The position numbers and the translations under genes were made by a program. A DNA stretch of 64,000 nucleotides from Cymbidium sinense (Eukaryota; Streptophyta; Magnoliopsida; Asparagales; Orchidaceae), in contig CM038216.1 of NCBI GenBank assembly GCA_021442155.1, forward strand, positions 86,524,945-86,588,944, written 5' to 3'. The notes beneath the pieces are model-generated. The model saw only the letters and a list, made by a program, of their open reading frames with translations. It did no database searches and was not told where the DNA came from. Below, one piece after another: positions 24,016 through 35,800 of the stretch (positions within the stretch are counted from its first letter, which is position 1; every line of letters begins with the position of its first letter).

Positions 24016-27000
24016 GTGTTGATGAAGGATAGGACACTGCTCGAGTTCATTACACCTACCCTAAACACATTATGGAGGATTCACAGACAAGAATACTTTT
24101 AACATAGAAGAGATTAAATTTGAGATGAAATTTTTCTTGATGATAATTATTTTCAAACATGATTTATAATATTTCTTTAAGTAGAGCCCGTTGATTGGAA
24201 GCATTGGGCACTCTCCCTTATGATTAATTCGATAAGATCCTCCTTGGTAGGCCTTCTCTATGGAAAAGGGCCTTCCCAAGTGGGTTCAAACTTGCCTCCC
24301 ATCTTAACGAGCAACAATCAGCCTCATCAAAATTAAAATAAGTTCCCTACTTGAAAAGCATTAGGATGGACCAACTTGTTGTGAGCTTGAATCATTTTAG
24401 CTTTGTACAACTCAAGATTTTGGCATGCCCATAGAATCTCTCTCCAATCTTTTGATCTCTTCTAACCACAACTTGGTGTTTTCTATTATGATCTTACCCA
24501 CAACTATCCTTAGTGATGGGAGTTGGACTTCTAATGGAACGACTTTGGACCCATACACTAAAGAAAAAGGAGTAGACTTAGTTAGAGTTCTATATGTAGT
24601 GCAATAGGCCCATGAAACTAACCCGCTAATGCCACTATTGCTTGTTAAGTGTCTTCTTCAGATTTGGATGAGAGTTTTATTGAAGGCTTCGCTAAGTCAT
24701 TTGCCCTTAGTCGTTGATGGTAGAATATCTCCAATCTATGTTGTGACTAAAAGTTGTTGATCTCGGTGCTTTGAATGCAATACCATTATCAAATATAATT
24801 TTGAGGCACTCTAAACCTATAAATGATATGGTTTCTAAAAAATTAGAGCACATGTCGAGAGTGTGACCTCTTGAGCGAATCGATTCACCCATTTGAAAAG
24901 TAGAATAAGATGAATTGATGACCCTTGAAAGAAGGAGGATCAATCGAACGCACTATGTCAATACCCCAACACTTGAATGGCCATGAGGCCAATGTAAGAT
25001 GTATAATGTTGGGCAGTTAGTGTAGGACCACAATGTGTACTTGACATTGGTGGCATCGCCTAGCCATATCCATGCAATCTTTGATCTCCAAGTAGTATCC
25101 TTGTATCTTCATCTGCCTTTCATCTTTAGACAGGATTGGTTAGCTCCACATAATCTTGAGTATACCGAATAATCTTATAGGCTTTATGCTTGTATAAACA
25201 ACGTAACCACATAGGATCGAAAGATCGCCAATATAAGGCACCATCCCCAAGAAGGAAAGTGCTCTCTGCTTCATCTAATGGGCTCTCTTGAGATAGTTTT
25301 CCTTTATTTAGGTAATTCATGAATGGTTGCCTTCAATCTAACACATTGTCCATCTTGGCAATGGCAACCTCCCCTTCAAGAGAGTACTTTTGATGAGTTC
25401 AATATCAATATGGGATAAGACTTTTGGACCTTTATTGATATGGACTCATCCTGGACATGCCAACTTTTGGCAAGCTTGGCTAAAGCATACTGCTACAAAA
25501 TTCTCTCATTGAGGAATCTTATAAATGGTAGCCTCTAGGATTTAGGCCAACAACTCCATGGTGTACTTATGGTAGTGATGGAGCATGGGCTTTATAACCT
25601 TATAGACCCAAATATTTAGTTGATAACTAGTTGAAAATCCCTAAAGATGTTGATGTTTTGGATGCTTGGAGTAATAGCTAACTCCAGATCGATAATCAGA
25701 GCCACATATTTGGCTTCATTGTTGGTGCAAGGATTGGATAGATGATAAGAGAATCTCATCACATCGCGGTCTAGAGTTAAGAGAACTATTCCTACCTCTG
25801 CCTTTCCTGGAATAGTAGATTATGGTTATTCTCCTCTTTAAGAAGAAGCCACACCATCAAAGTACATCTCCTAATGGTGAATGCTAGTATCCCCTTAGTT
25901 CATGATTTATTCATCAGGGAGATCATCACTAAGAGCAGAGTCAGCAGGAAGTGGGTGTGCTGCTAAAAAATCTGCTAGTGCTTATCCTTTCACCGCATGG
26001 AGGGGTACGAAGGTAATGTCAAACTATAAGAGGATCATGGAATGTCATGCCAACCATTAGGATAGCATCGATCGTGTCATGAGATACTATAGTGGATTGA
26101 TCCTAGAGATTAAGTTCACCTTATGAGGAAGCATGTAGTGCTGTAGCTTTGGGATGCAAAGATTAAAGCTGGGTAATGCTTCTCAATGGGTGGATAATTA
26201 GCCTAAATAGGGATTGGATGATGACTAAGTTAGTAGGGTGCATTTTCCATCCCTTCATCATTTCTTTAATAAAACACCAAGGGAGTAATCTAACACAAAG
26301 TGTAAAGTATGAGAAGCTTGATGTCTTCACAATGCTTTCTTTGAAGGCATGTTCACACTTATCATCTTTTTGCGAGAATGGGACATCTTCGATAGGTTGG
26401 ATATAAAGTATCTTAGATATGCCAACTTCCCCTGGAATGATTTAAGTTGAGTTAAACTTTTAGGGGGTGGCATTTCTAATATCGCCTTAATCTTCTCCGG
26501 ATCAATTTTGATTCCCTAGTGTCAGATAACAAACCCAAGGAATTTTCCTGAAGCTACTTTGAATGCAAACTTCAGGGGGTTTATTTTGAGGTTAAATTGT
26601 CTTAGTTGTTCAAAAACTACTCTTAAGTAAAAGAGATGGTCCTCCTTTTCTCTACTTTCGATAATCAACATGATGAAAGAATGAGTTTACCAAAGATTTG
26701 AGTCATAGCCCAATGGTATGTAGCATCAGCATTTTTAAGGATGAAAGGCATGACTTTATAGCAATATATTCTGATCGGAGTTCTAAAGGTAGTGTTTCTT
26801 TCATCTACAGGAACCATCTTTATTTAGTTATATCCATATGAACCATACATGAAAGAGAGAACTACATGAGATGAGGCAATGTCCACCATCAGCTCCAGGA
26901 TTGGTAGAGAAAATTCATCATTTGGACATGCCTTCTTTAAATTCCTAAAATCAATGCATAGGTGAATTTGGCCATTCTTTTTCTTAATTGGGATGATGTT

Positions 27001-27685
27001 GGCTAACTAAGTAAGGTATTTTTCTTCTCGGATGAAGCCAGCATGGATTAATTTCTTGACTTTAGAAATGACCTATTGTTCTATGTCTTATCCCATGCGT
27101 CTAGGAGCTTGCTTGATAGGGTTAGCAATTGGCTCTATTACTAGTTTATGGACCGCTATTCCAATCTGCATCTCTTCATAACTCCATGGAAAGTGGTCCT
27201 TAAGCTCAATCAATAGCTTAACTAAGTCATTGGTTTCAATTTCATTCAACAAAGAACTGATGCATGTCCTCTTCAATTCCTAAGTTGATTTCCTTGAGCT
27301 CATCAATGGTTGACTTGATCTCTTCTTTAAACTCACATGCATCTTTCACCTCAAAATCATCTAGATCATCAAAGTTTCTAAACACGCTCATATAAGTTAA
27401 TGTGATTTGAAAAGAACCTATTAATTCCAAATGATTGGTGATGAGTTGTAATCATCATCACTGGACCCACTGTACCAAATCTTAGTCCCTATCTTGATTT
27501 AGAGCTTTTGCATTTGTTCTTATACATTCTTTTGAAGTAGTCTGACCAATGCTTTGACCAAGTATGTGGGATTAACCCTTTCTTTCCGAAATTATGAAAA
27601 TAAGGCAAGTATCAATCAAAAGGTAATTCTATTAAATCTTTATATGAATCATCATCAAGTTCTACATCAACTTCTATATTTTTAG
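24016..27685 (-). pseudogene. Ty3/gypsy pol remnant, copy 1 (RT, RNase H, integrase), Tat type
   Basis: On the minus strand, from high to low coordinates, this reads a gypsy polyprotein. The segment before RT contains F-P-W-S-Y-E-E-M and A-V-H-K-L (27210-27130). RT motifs follow: C-I-D-F-R-N-L-K-K-A-C-P near 26965, S-F-M-Y-G-S-Y-G-Y-N near 26845 and Y-K-V-M-P-F near 26755. The catalytic box should lie near 26670, but the frame reads F-I-M-L-I-I-E-S, without the Y-V-D-D aspartates. RNase H remnants lie near 25700-25500. An integrase zinc finger part with C-H-Q-C-Q-V-H lies near 25050, and D-N-G-I-A-F near 24770. The C-terminus (P-F-S-I-E-K-A-Y-Q-G-G-S-Y-R, then N-G-L-Y-L-K-K-Y-Y) lies near 24265-24175. 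Many stops are present. The gag-protease half is missing: the element stops at 27685 against an inverted telomere-like tract. Confidence 0.85.
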
Positions 27686-27852
27686 GTTTAGGTTTAAGTT
27701 TATGTTGATTTTTAGTTAAGTTTTATTTTTATTATATATTTCAAGTTTAGGTTTTATTTTATATTTTGTTTAGTTTAGTTTTATTTTATTTTTAGGGTTT
27801 AGGATTTGTGTTTTTATTTTTTGGTTTATTTTTAGTTTTCATTTCTTTAGTT
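27686..27852 (-). repeat. Inverted telomere-like tract (TTTAGG orientation)
   Basis: TTTTTAGGTTTAGGTTTAAG and similar repeats run on the plus strand, opposite to all arrays to the left. They directly abut the broken end of gypsy pol copy 1 on one side and the assembly gap on the other. Confidence 0.85.
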
Positions 27853-27952
27853 NNNNNNNNNNNNNNNNNNNNNNNNNNNNNNNNNNNNNNNNNNNNNNNN
27901 NNNNNNNNNNNNNNNNNNNNNNNNNNNNNNNNNNNNNNNNNNNNNNNNNNNN
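27853..27952. other. Assembly gap (100 N)
   Basis: Exactly 100 N, the customary placeholder for a gap of unknown length. Sequence continuity from 27852 to 27953 is therefore not established. Confidence 0.99.
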
Positions 27953-28012
27953 CTATTTGAACTTGAGCTCTTCTCATTGCTAAAATGACCTCTTCCAAAA
28001 ATGCGGTCAACA
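27953..28012 (-). mobile_element. 5' tip of an LTR (LTR A), truncated by the gap
   Basis: Read on the minus strand from 28012 this begins TGTTGACCGCATTTTTGG. It is nearly identical to the start of LTR B at 32871 and clearly related to the LTR starts at 36721 and 61113. Only 60 bp are present before the N gap. Confidence 0.8.
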
Positions 28013-28700
28013 AATGGACCACCATTATGTGTAGTGGATTACTCAGAATACACTGCACATATTGGTGTTGACCAGTTTGATCAACATGCAAGCATAAACT
28101 TGGGGTTCAAATTCAAAATTTTGCTTTTGATTTTAATTCAAGTGTAAAATTTGATTTTGATTGTAAAAGATAGGCATGTGCATGCCTATTTCTTGTCCTG
28201 ATTTGACTCTTTCTTAGAAACAAAAACCCATTAAGTTCTAAGATGAGTATGAATGTCAATAGGAGTGAATGGTCTAAATCTAATGCAATCATTATGCTAA
28301 AAAAAGATGCCTTCAAGGGACTTACTCTTAATTTAGAATAGTGGTGATCCATGTGATTAGCTAATAAGATGTTAAGGGCACCCATCCTAGTTAGCTAAAG
28401 AGAGGAGAGGGGTCTTTAAAGACATGATCCAATCCTCAAAAGCTATTCTAGGGAGAAGAAGCTTGAAATGCTTGATTCTAATCCGTAGCACTTCGACTAC
28501 TAAACAGAAGTCATATGGACTTGATCCTATTTGAGTAGTCCCAAGAAATGGGGCCTTCAGTGGCTTGATTCCATTTCTTAGTTCTTTGAATAGGAAGCTA
28601 ACTGGGGGACATACTCCTATTTGATTAGCTAATAAGATGGGGTCGGTAAGAGAATGAACCATCCTAGTTAGCTAAAAAGAGGAAAGGGGTCCTTAAAGAC
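28013..28700. repeat. Non-coding domain with a two-copy 268-bp repeat
   Basis: The passage GATTAGCTAATAAGATG...CATCCTAGTTAGCTAAA-AGAGGA...GACATGATCCAATCCTC occurs at 28355-28437 and again at 28623-28715 (offset 268 bp). Open frames here on the minus strand have no recognisable protein features. It leads into the shorter-period repeat that follows. Confidence 0.6.
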
Positions 28701-29700
28701 ATGATCCAATCCTCAATATAGGATGCCAACTAGGGACTTACTCCTATGTGATTAGAAAGAATACCGACTAGAGACTTATGTCTTTCTAGCTATTAGAAAG
28801 GGGTCATAAAAACTTGATCCAATCTAACTCACATGTGTAACATGAAAGGGGCCTTGATGGCTTGATCCAATCATGTACAAAAAGTAGGATGTCGACTAGG
28901 GACTTACTCTTAGATGATTAGAAAGAATCTGGGACTTATATCTTTCTGGCTATTAGAAAAGGGTCATAAAGACTTGATCTAATCTAACTCTCCTGTGTAA
29001 CATGAAAGGGGCCTTGATGGCTTGATCTAATCATGTACACAAAAGTAGGATGCCGACTGGGGACTTACTCCTAGATGATTAGAAAGAATGTCGACTGGGG
29101 ACTTATATCTTTCTGGCAATTAGAAAGGATTCATAAAGACTTGATCCAATCTAACTCACCTGTGTAACATGAAAGGGGCCTTGATGGCTTGATCCAATCA
29201 TGTACACAAAAGTAGGATGCCAACTGGGGACTTACTCTTAGATGATTAAAAAGAATGCCGACTGGGGACTTATATCTTTCTGGCTATTAGAAAGGGGTCA
29301 TAAAGACTTAATCCAATCTAACTTGCCTGTGTAACATGAAAGGGGCCTTGATGGCTTGATCCAATCATGTACACAAAAGTAAGATGCCAACTGGGGACTT
29401 ACTCCTAGATGATTAGAAAGAATGTCAATTGGGGACTTATATCTTTTTGGCTATTATAAAGCATAAGAATTGATCCAATCTAACTCATTTGTGTAACATG
29501 AAAGGGCTTAATGGCTTGATCCAATCATGTACAAAAGTAGGATGCAGGGACTTACTCTAAATGATTAAAAAGAATGCTGACGAGGGACTTATATCTTTCT
29601 AGCTATTAGAAAGGGGTCATAAAGACTTGATCCAATCTAAGTTGCCTATGTAACATGAAAGGGGTCACAATGAATTGATCCAATCATGTACACAAAAGTA
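28701..29700. repeat. Tandem repeat, unit 156-167 bp, about six copies
   Basis: The landmark CATGAAAGGGGCCTTGATGG recurs at 28841, 29001, 29168, 29335, 29498 and 29654, giving steps of 160, 167, 167, 163 and 156 bp. Each unit also contains AGTAGGATGCCGACTGGGGA, GATGATTAGAAAGAATG, a second GACTGGGGACTTATATC and AAAGGGGTCATAAAGACTTG. The middle units are very alike and the outer ones are more diverged. It lies between two LTR starts of the same family and same orientation. Confidence 0.9.
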
Positions 29701-29880
29701 GGAATGGTGCCATGAAGGGCTTGCTCCAAACCTACAAAGATAGCTTTTCATAGGAATAATGCACGAAGGCTTACTCCAAACCTAGAAGGACATAAGAAAG
29801 GTGCCATAGAGGGCTTGCTCCCATCTTAAGTCATGATAAGAAAGGTGCCACAACAGGCTTGCTCCCAACCTATAGGTGAT
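29701..29880. repeat. Short minisatellite, unit about 41-53 bp
   Basis: A phrase close to GAAAGGTGCCATAGAGGGCTTGCTCC occurs four times, starting near 29707, 29760, 29801 and 29845. It directly follows the longer 156-167 bp repeat. No coding signal. Confidence 0.6.
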
Positions 29881-30419
29881 ATGGATGAAAAGGGGTCAAA
29901 GTGACTTAATCCTAATCCCAAAGTTTTGACTAATAAGCAAGAGTCTCATGGACTTAATCCTTACTTGATTAGTCTAACTGAAAGGGTTATGGAAGGTTTG
30001 CTTCCATTTCTTGATTTCACTAATATTCCTTACACTAAGAAGTTTAGTGAAGAAGGTTTCAAAAGTTGGAATTTATTTTTTGAAGGAAGACTTGGGTATT
30101 TTGGACCCAATTCTTTACTATGCCATGAGCATAGAAGTTCATCATTTTTCTTTCTTCTTTTATCTCAAAGTTACAATGAACCATGCTAGATGTCTATGTC
30201 ACTAAAAAGGCAAGACATCATAGGGTACTAACTGAGAATTCTACCTCTTTGAGCTTGCATGTGACGTAGTTCTTTAGGCGTAAGAACCAAAGTCAACTTG
30301 CTTCTCAAATGGAATTTATTTTCCTTTTTGTTTGGACATGTAAGTCAATTTTGTTTTGTTGACATGAATCAATAGCTTATAAGGCCTTCTCTTGGATTCA
30401 ATAAAGATCAAGAGATTCC
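29881..30419. other. Unassigned retroelement-like DNA
   Basis: No gene or clear repeat is seen. A small perfect hairpin GTTCTT/AAGAAC lies at 30269-30287. This stretch probably contains the unresolved boundary between the LTR at higher coordinates and the tandem-repeat domain. Confidence 0.4.
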
Positions 30420-32871
30420 TTTAAAGCTTTCTAAAGTGAATGAGAATCAAGATAATCCTTTAGATTCTCATGGAGAAAAATTTTGTTATCCCTAATCAAT
30501 AAGGGAATTGAAAGGATTAACTTATTAGAGAAATTAAGATTCTGATAAGTTTGAAATTGAATTTCTTCATTGATTTATTGGTTTTTAAAGGATTTATGAA
30601 ATAAAATTTCATAAATGTCTTCGATTAATTTCTTATTTTTGCATTTTTGATTCTTCTACATTTTACTACAAAGACTTTGAAATTACTTTAAAAAGTAAAT
30701 TTCAAGACTCTATATGTAGTAATAGGATTGTTTTTTCAAAGTCATATTGAAGTTTCTTTTATTTTCTTTTCTTCTATTTTTTTTTGGCAAGATTTTCAAT
30801 ATAACCCTCAACCTAATTGAAAGTGGGATTATAAGAAATCTTGATTTAAAGTTGTTAGATTAAAATTCCCTAATTATTTCATTAGGGATTAATTAATTTA
30901 ATTAATTTAAGGGTTAAGCATATGAAATTTCAATTTCCTTTGAATTTAGTGAATTAAATCTCCAAAAATTCACCTGAGGTGTGTTTCATGCTTAGTTTAA
31001 TTTCCCCAAAGTTTCAAATTAATTGGATTATTAACTTGAGAATAATTATGGTTTAATGTATTTCAATTAAACCTAAATTAAGGGAAAAATACCCAATAGA
31101 AATTGAGGATTTTAATTTCTATGGATTCCTTTCATCAAGATGAATCCATAGAGCCCTCATTTGTATTTTTGGATTTATTTTTATTTTTTATAATTTTTTA
31201 AAGTTTTTATAATTTTTAAATAATTTTAAAACTTTATTTAATTAATTTTAATGGAATTTAAGTGACTGCGGATCCGCGCCACATGCACGCTTATGGTGCA
31301 TCCCATAGCATGGCATGTGTAGGTTGGTCCATACGGAGCCCACGTGGAAATGTCAGCGTGGTTACGCGGGATGATCCTGGCCTGTCCAACTGAAGATAGG
31401 ATGGTCCAGATCGATCTTGCGGTTCCTAAAGGGTGAAAATTGATCCAGTCCACCTAGATCTGGGCAGTCTAATCCAAATTCATGGATCGGATGGCGGAGA
31501 GCTCATCTCCTTCATTTCCTGCAAGAGCTAAGGGCTGTTCATAGTGTTTTGCTTATTATGAACAATGTGAGCAAATCAAGTGATTTCAATTGCTACAAGA
31601 TTTGAAGGATATCTATGATTCTATATGGTTTGATCTTATTGAAGATCATGTTTCCTATGAAAATGACCACATTGAAACTTTAAAAGAAAAATCTCAAGGT
31701 TGTTAATGGCATACCTCATTCATGATTGGCCTTGGAATTGATCCTAGAGCTAACCTTTGAACTCACTTGCCAAAGGAATTGGGTTAATTCATGGATTGTT
31801 CCTAGACCAACCCTTGGCTTGAAAATTTTGGCTTTAGTAGTTTACAATGGTTAAGGACACTTGGGAGGGGAAGAACTTTGTTTGGCTTGGTTTGTATATG
31901 AAGGTAAAGGAAAGTTCAATTCTCCTTGGGAAAGTGTGTGTGTATGGTTTACTATATGGCCGAGAGCTTCAAAGCACTTTTTCCTTTATTCCTTGGTCAG
32001 TTTTGATGATGGAGGGTCTTGTAAGTTAGCTAATGCCCTCCTCTTTTATCCCACACTCGACCAAGGTGAAGAGGTGGGAAGAAGGAAGAAGGAATTTGGC
32101 CTCTTCATTTCTTTTGCTTGCATTGGCCTCTCTCCATTTAGATTTTATGTAATAATGCAAGAAATTTTTAAATGGCTTGAATAAGGATGTAAACCTTCAT
32201 TAGAAGGGTTTAAGAAAGCGTCATCCCCATCCCATGTGAATTGCTTGGAAATGATTTGAATTTTTCTATTCATTTTGTCTTATTTAACTCACTTAACCCA
32301 AATTGGGATAAGTGAATTAAACCAAATGTCTTATAGGTCAAATAAACCATTTGACACAATTACACACAATAAAGAATTGGGTTATATCCCATCACCATCC
32401 CCATATGATTTAGGACAATCAATTTAGATTTATTTAGATTTTTCTTGGGTTTGAGTTCAATGTAGCTTAATTAGGTTATTTGATTTAAGGAATTTAACTT
32501 ACCTAATCAGGCCTCAATGGACTCAAATTTCTTTGTCATTGTGATCAAACATGTTTACTTAATCATTTGAAATATTTTTGACAAATTGAATTGGCCAAAT
32601 TTTAGTGGGTTGACTTTTGGACCAAGTGGGCCCACTTAAGTCAATTCTAGGTTGACTAGAGTTGACTTTAGGTTTGACTTTGAACTTCTTTATTTTCATT
32701 GATTTACTTGATTTAATTTATGTTGGATATTTGATTTGATTTTGCATCAAACGAAGTAGATTGGATTTAGCTCAAAATGCATAGTGACTTGAATATTGAA
32801 TTAGGAAATCCCTATTTGAACTTGAGCTCTTCTCATTGCTAAAATGACCTCTTCCAAAAATGAGGCCAACA
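30420..32871 (-). mobile_element. Long terminal repeat, copy B (minus orientation)
   Basis: On the minus strand it starts at 32871 with TGTTGGCCTCATTTTTGG. It goes on with CTCAAATAGGGAT/TTCCTAATTCAA, matching the LTR at 61113. About 1.4 kb in, at 31250-31460, it has a GC-richer island containing GGATCATCCCGC, also present at 62451-62463, followed by AT-rich DNA with CAATTAATTTGAAACTTTGG like 62877-62895. No coding. Several strong hairpins lie in its 3' part (30440-30888). The lower boundary is uncertain; homology is clear down to about 30790. It stands a little over 100 bp downstream of the integrase end of gypsy copy 2. Confidence 0.75.
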
Positions 32872-32879
32872 ATGTTGAT

Positions 32880-35800
32880 GAAAAATAGGATGCCCTCGGT
32901 TCCTTACACCTACCCTAAACATTATGGCAATTTGAAAAAAAATACTTTCAACATGGAAGAGATTGAATTCAAATGGAATTTTCATTGATGTTAATTATTG
33001 AAACATATTTATAATATTTCTTTAAGAAGGGCCCATTGATTAGAAGCATTGGGTGCTCTCCCTTATGATTAATAAGCTAATAAGATCCTCTTTAGTAAGC
33101 TTCTCTATGGCAAAGGGCCTTCCCAAGTGGGTTCAAACTTGTCTCCCATCTCTCAAATAACAATCGATCTCCATAGAACTAAAATAATCTCTTACTTGAA
33201 AAGCTCTAGGATGGAAAAACTTATTGTGACATTGAATTATTTTAGCTTTGTACAACTCGAGGTTTTAGCATACATGCATCTCTCCAAACCTTGAGCTCTT
33301 CTAACTTGTCTCCCATCTTACAAATGGTTCAAACTTGTCTCCCATCTTACAAGCAACAATCATCTCTTTAGAACTAAAATAAGCTCTCTTACTTGAAAAG
33401 CTCTAGGATGGAAAAACTTATTGTGAGCATGAATCATTTTAGCTTTGTACAACTTGAGGTTTTGACATAAATGCAGGCATCTCTCCTCCAAACCTTTGAG
33501 CTCTTCTAACTGCAACTTGGCATTATGCTCTATTATGATCTTGCTACCTACTTCTATCCTTAGTGATGGGAGTTGGACTTTTATTGGTATAACGGCTTTG
33601 GACCCATACATTAAGGAGAAAGGAGAAAATTAAGTTGGAGTTCTATTTGTGGTGCAGTAGGCCTATTTGGCTTCAACTAATTGCTCATTCTACTATCGCT
33701 TATTGTTGTTGAGTGTCTTCTTCAATATTTGGATGAGAACATTGTTGAAGGTCTCAAGCCATTTTCCTAAGGTAGTTTATGGTAGAATATCTCCAATCTG
33801 TTGTCTCTAAAAAAGTTGTTGATCTTGGTGCTCTTGAATGCGCATCATTATCGACATATACTCAACCCATATACATGTGGCTAAAATTAGAGCACATGTT
33901 GAGTTGTGACCTCTTGAGGGAATTGCACCCATTTGGAAAAGTAGTCGAGTAGCTAAGATGAACTATGACCTTAGAAGAAGGAGGATCAATTGAACCCACT
34001 ATGTCTACCCAACACTCAAATAGCCATGAAGTGACTATAGATGTAGAATGTTGTGTGGTTAGTGACCACACCTTGTATTTGATTGGTGGCATGCTAGATC
34101 AATCAATCTTTGACATCATGACGAGTATCCTAGTCTCTTGATCTTAGCTTTCTTCTTTAGACTAGATTTGGTCTATCATGAGGATCTTTCAAATTTCATG
34201 CTAGTCTAAATAATGTCAACATATATTCGATTGACCAGAGACACAATCCACAAGAGCATAGAAAAGTGCTCTCTGCTTCATCTGATGGGTTTGGGACTTC
34301 TCTTGAGGTAGTTTACCTTTATTTAGGTAATTCATGAATGGTTGTCTCCAATTTAACTCCTCATCATTCTTGGCAATGGAAACCTCCCTTTCAAGAGAGT
34401 ACTTTTTGATGAGTTGAATATCAATAAGGGATAAAATTGTCTATTTTGGATGTTTATTGATATCTACTCATCATCTATACATGCCAACTCCTTGGCATGC
34501 TTAGCTAAAGCATAAGGTATGGTGTTCTCTCCTTCAGGAATCTTATAAATAGTAACCTCTAGATTTGGGTGAACTACTCCATTGTACTTATGGTAGTCGA
34601 GCTAGGCTTTATAACCTATGGATTTGGTTGATAACTAGAGAATCCTTGCGATGTTGATGTCGGATGTTAGAATAATGACTAACTCCATTGGCATGAGCCT
34701 CATATTTGGCTTCATTGTTGGTGCAAGGATTGAAGATGATATGAGAATTCCATTACATCAGATAAGTTAAGAGAACTATTCTTAGCCTTTCGAATAGTAG
34801 ATTATGGTTCTTCTCCTGAGAGAAGCTACACCATCAAAGTACATCTCTACGGTGAATGCTAGTATCCCATAAGTTCATGATTTGTTCATGGGAGATCATC
34901 ACTATCAGAGTCAGATGTGTCGCTAAGTAATCTACTAGTGCTTCTTTCATAGAGGGTTACAAAGGTAATGTCAAAATTGAGAGATCATGGATCATGCAAC
35001 CGTCCATAGCGTCGACCATTTATGAGATAAGTGGATTGATCTTAGAGATTAAGTTCACCTTATGAGAAGCATGTAGTTCTATAGCTTTTGAATGTAAAGA
35101 TTAAAAGGTAATGCTTCTCAATGAGATATATTTTAAAGATGATTAGATGGAGTAGTTCATTTCTTCCCTTTACATTGGCTTGGGCCAACAAGCACCAAGG
35201 GAGTCATCTAATCGAAGTGTAAAGTATGAGTTCATGGATAGTCTGAACCATCATCATTAGTAATGCTTGATGTCTTGAAATGCATACTCACACTTGTGAT
35301 CCCACTTGAACTTGGCTTCCTTTAATAAGTGTTGAGAATGGCTAACATCTTCGATAGTGGGTATAAAGCATCTTATATGCCAACGCCTTACAATGATCGA
35401 GGAGTTAAACTTAGTGGCATTTAATATTTTCTTAATCTTCTCTGGATCGATTTTGATTCCCTAGTGTCAGACAACAAACCCAAAGAATTTCTCTAAGCTC
35501 ATCAATGGTTGACTTGATGTTTTCTTCAAACTCCGACGGTGCATCTTTGACTCAAAAATAATATAGATCATCTGAAGTTTCTAAGCATAGACCCTCATAT
35601 GCGTTAATGTGATTTGAAAAGAACCTATTAGATTCTAAATGATTTGTGATGACTAAGAAATAATCATCATCGACGACCCATATCAATCCTAGTCCCAGTT
35701 TGATTTAGAGCTTTTGAATTTGTTCTTTCATATTGTTTCGAACTAGTCTGACCTATGCTTTGACCAAGTATGTGGGATTAACCCTTTCATTGCTAAATTA

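Noticed and set aside
24425..24607. Plus-strand open frames within gypsy pol copies (24425, 26176, 31847, 36230)
   Set aside because: They are antisense shadows of the minus-strand integrase, RNase H and protease remnants, or chance frames in the LTR; none shows a recognisable domain.
28701..29700. CRISPR array
   Set aside because: Whole 160 bp units are repeated, not short repeats with unique spacers, and the sequence is plant nuclear DNA.
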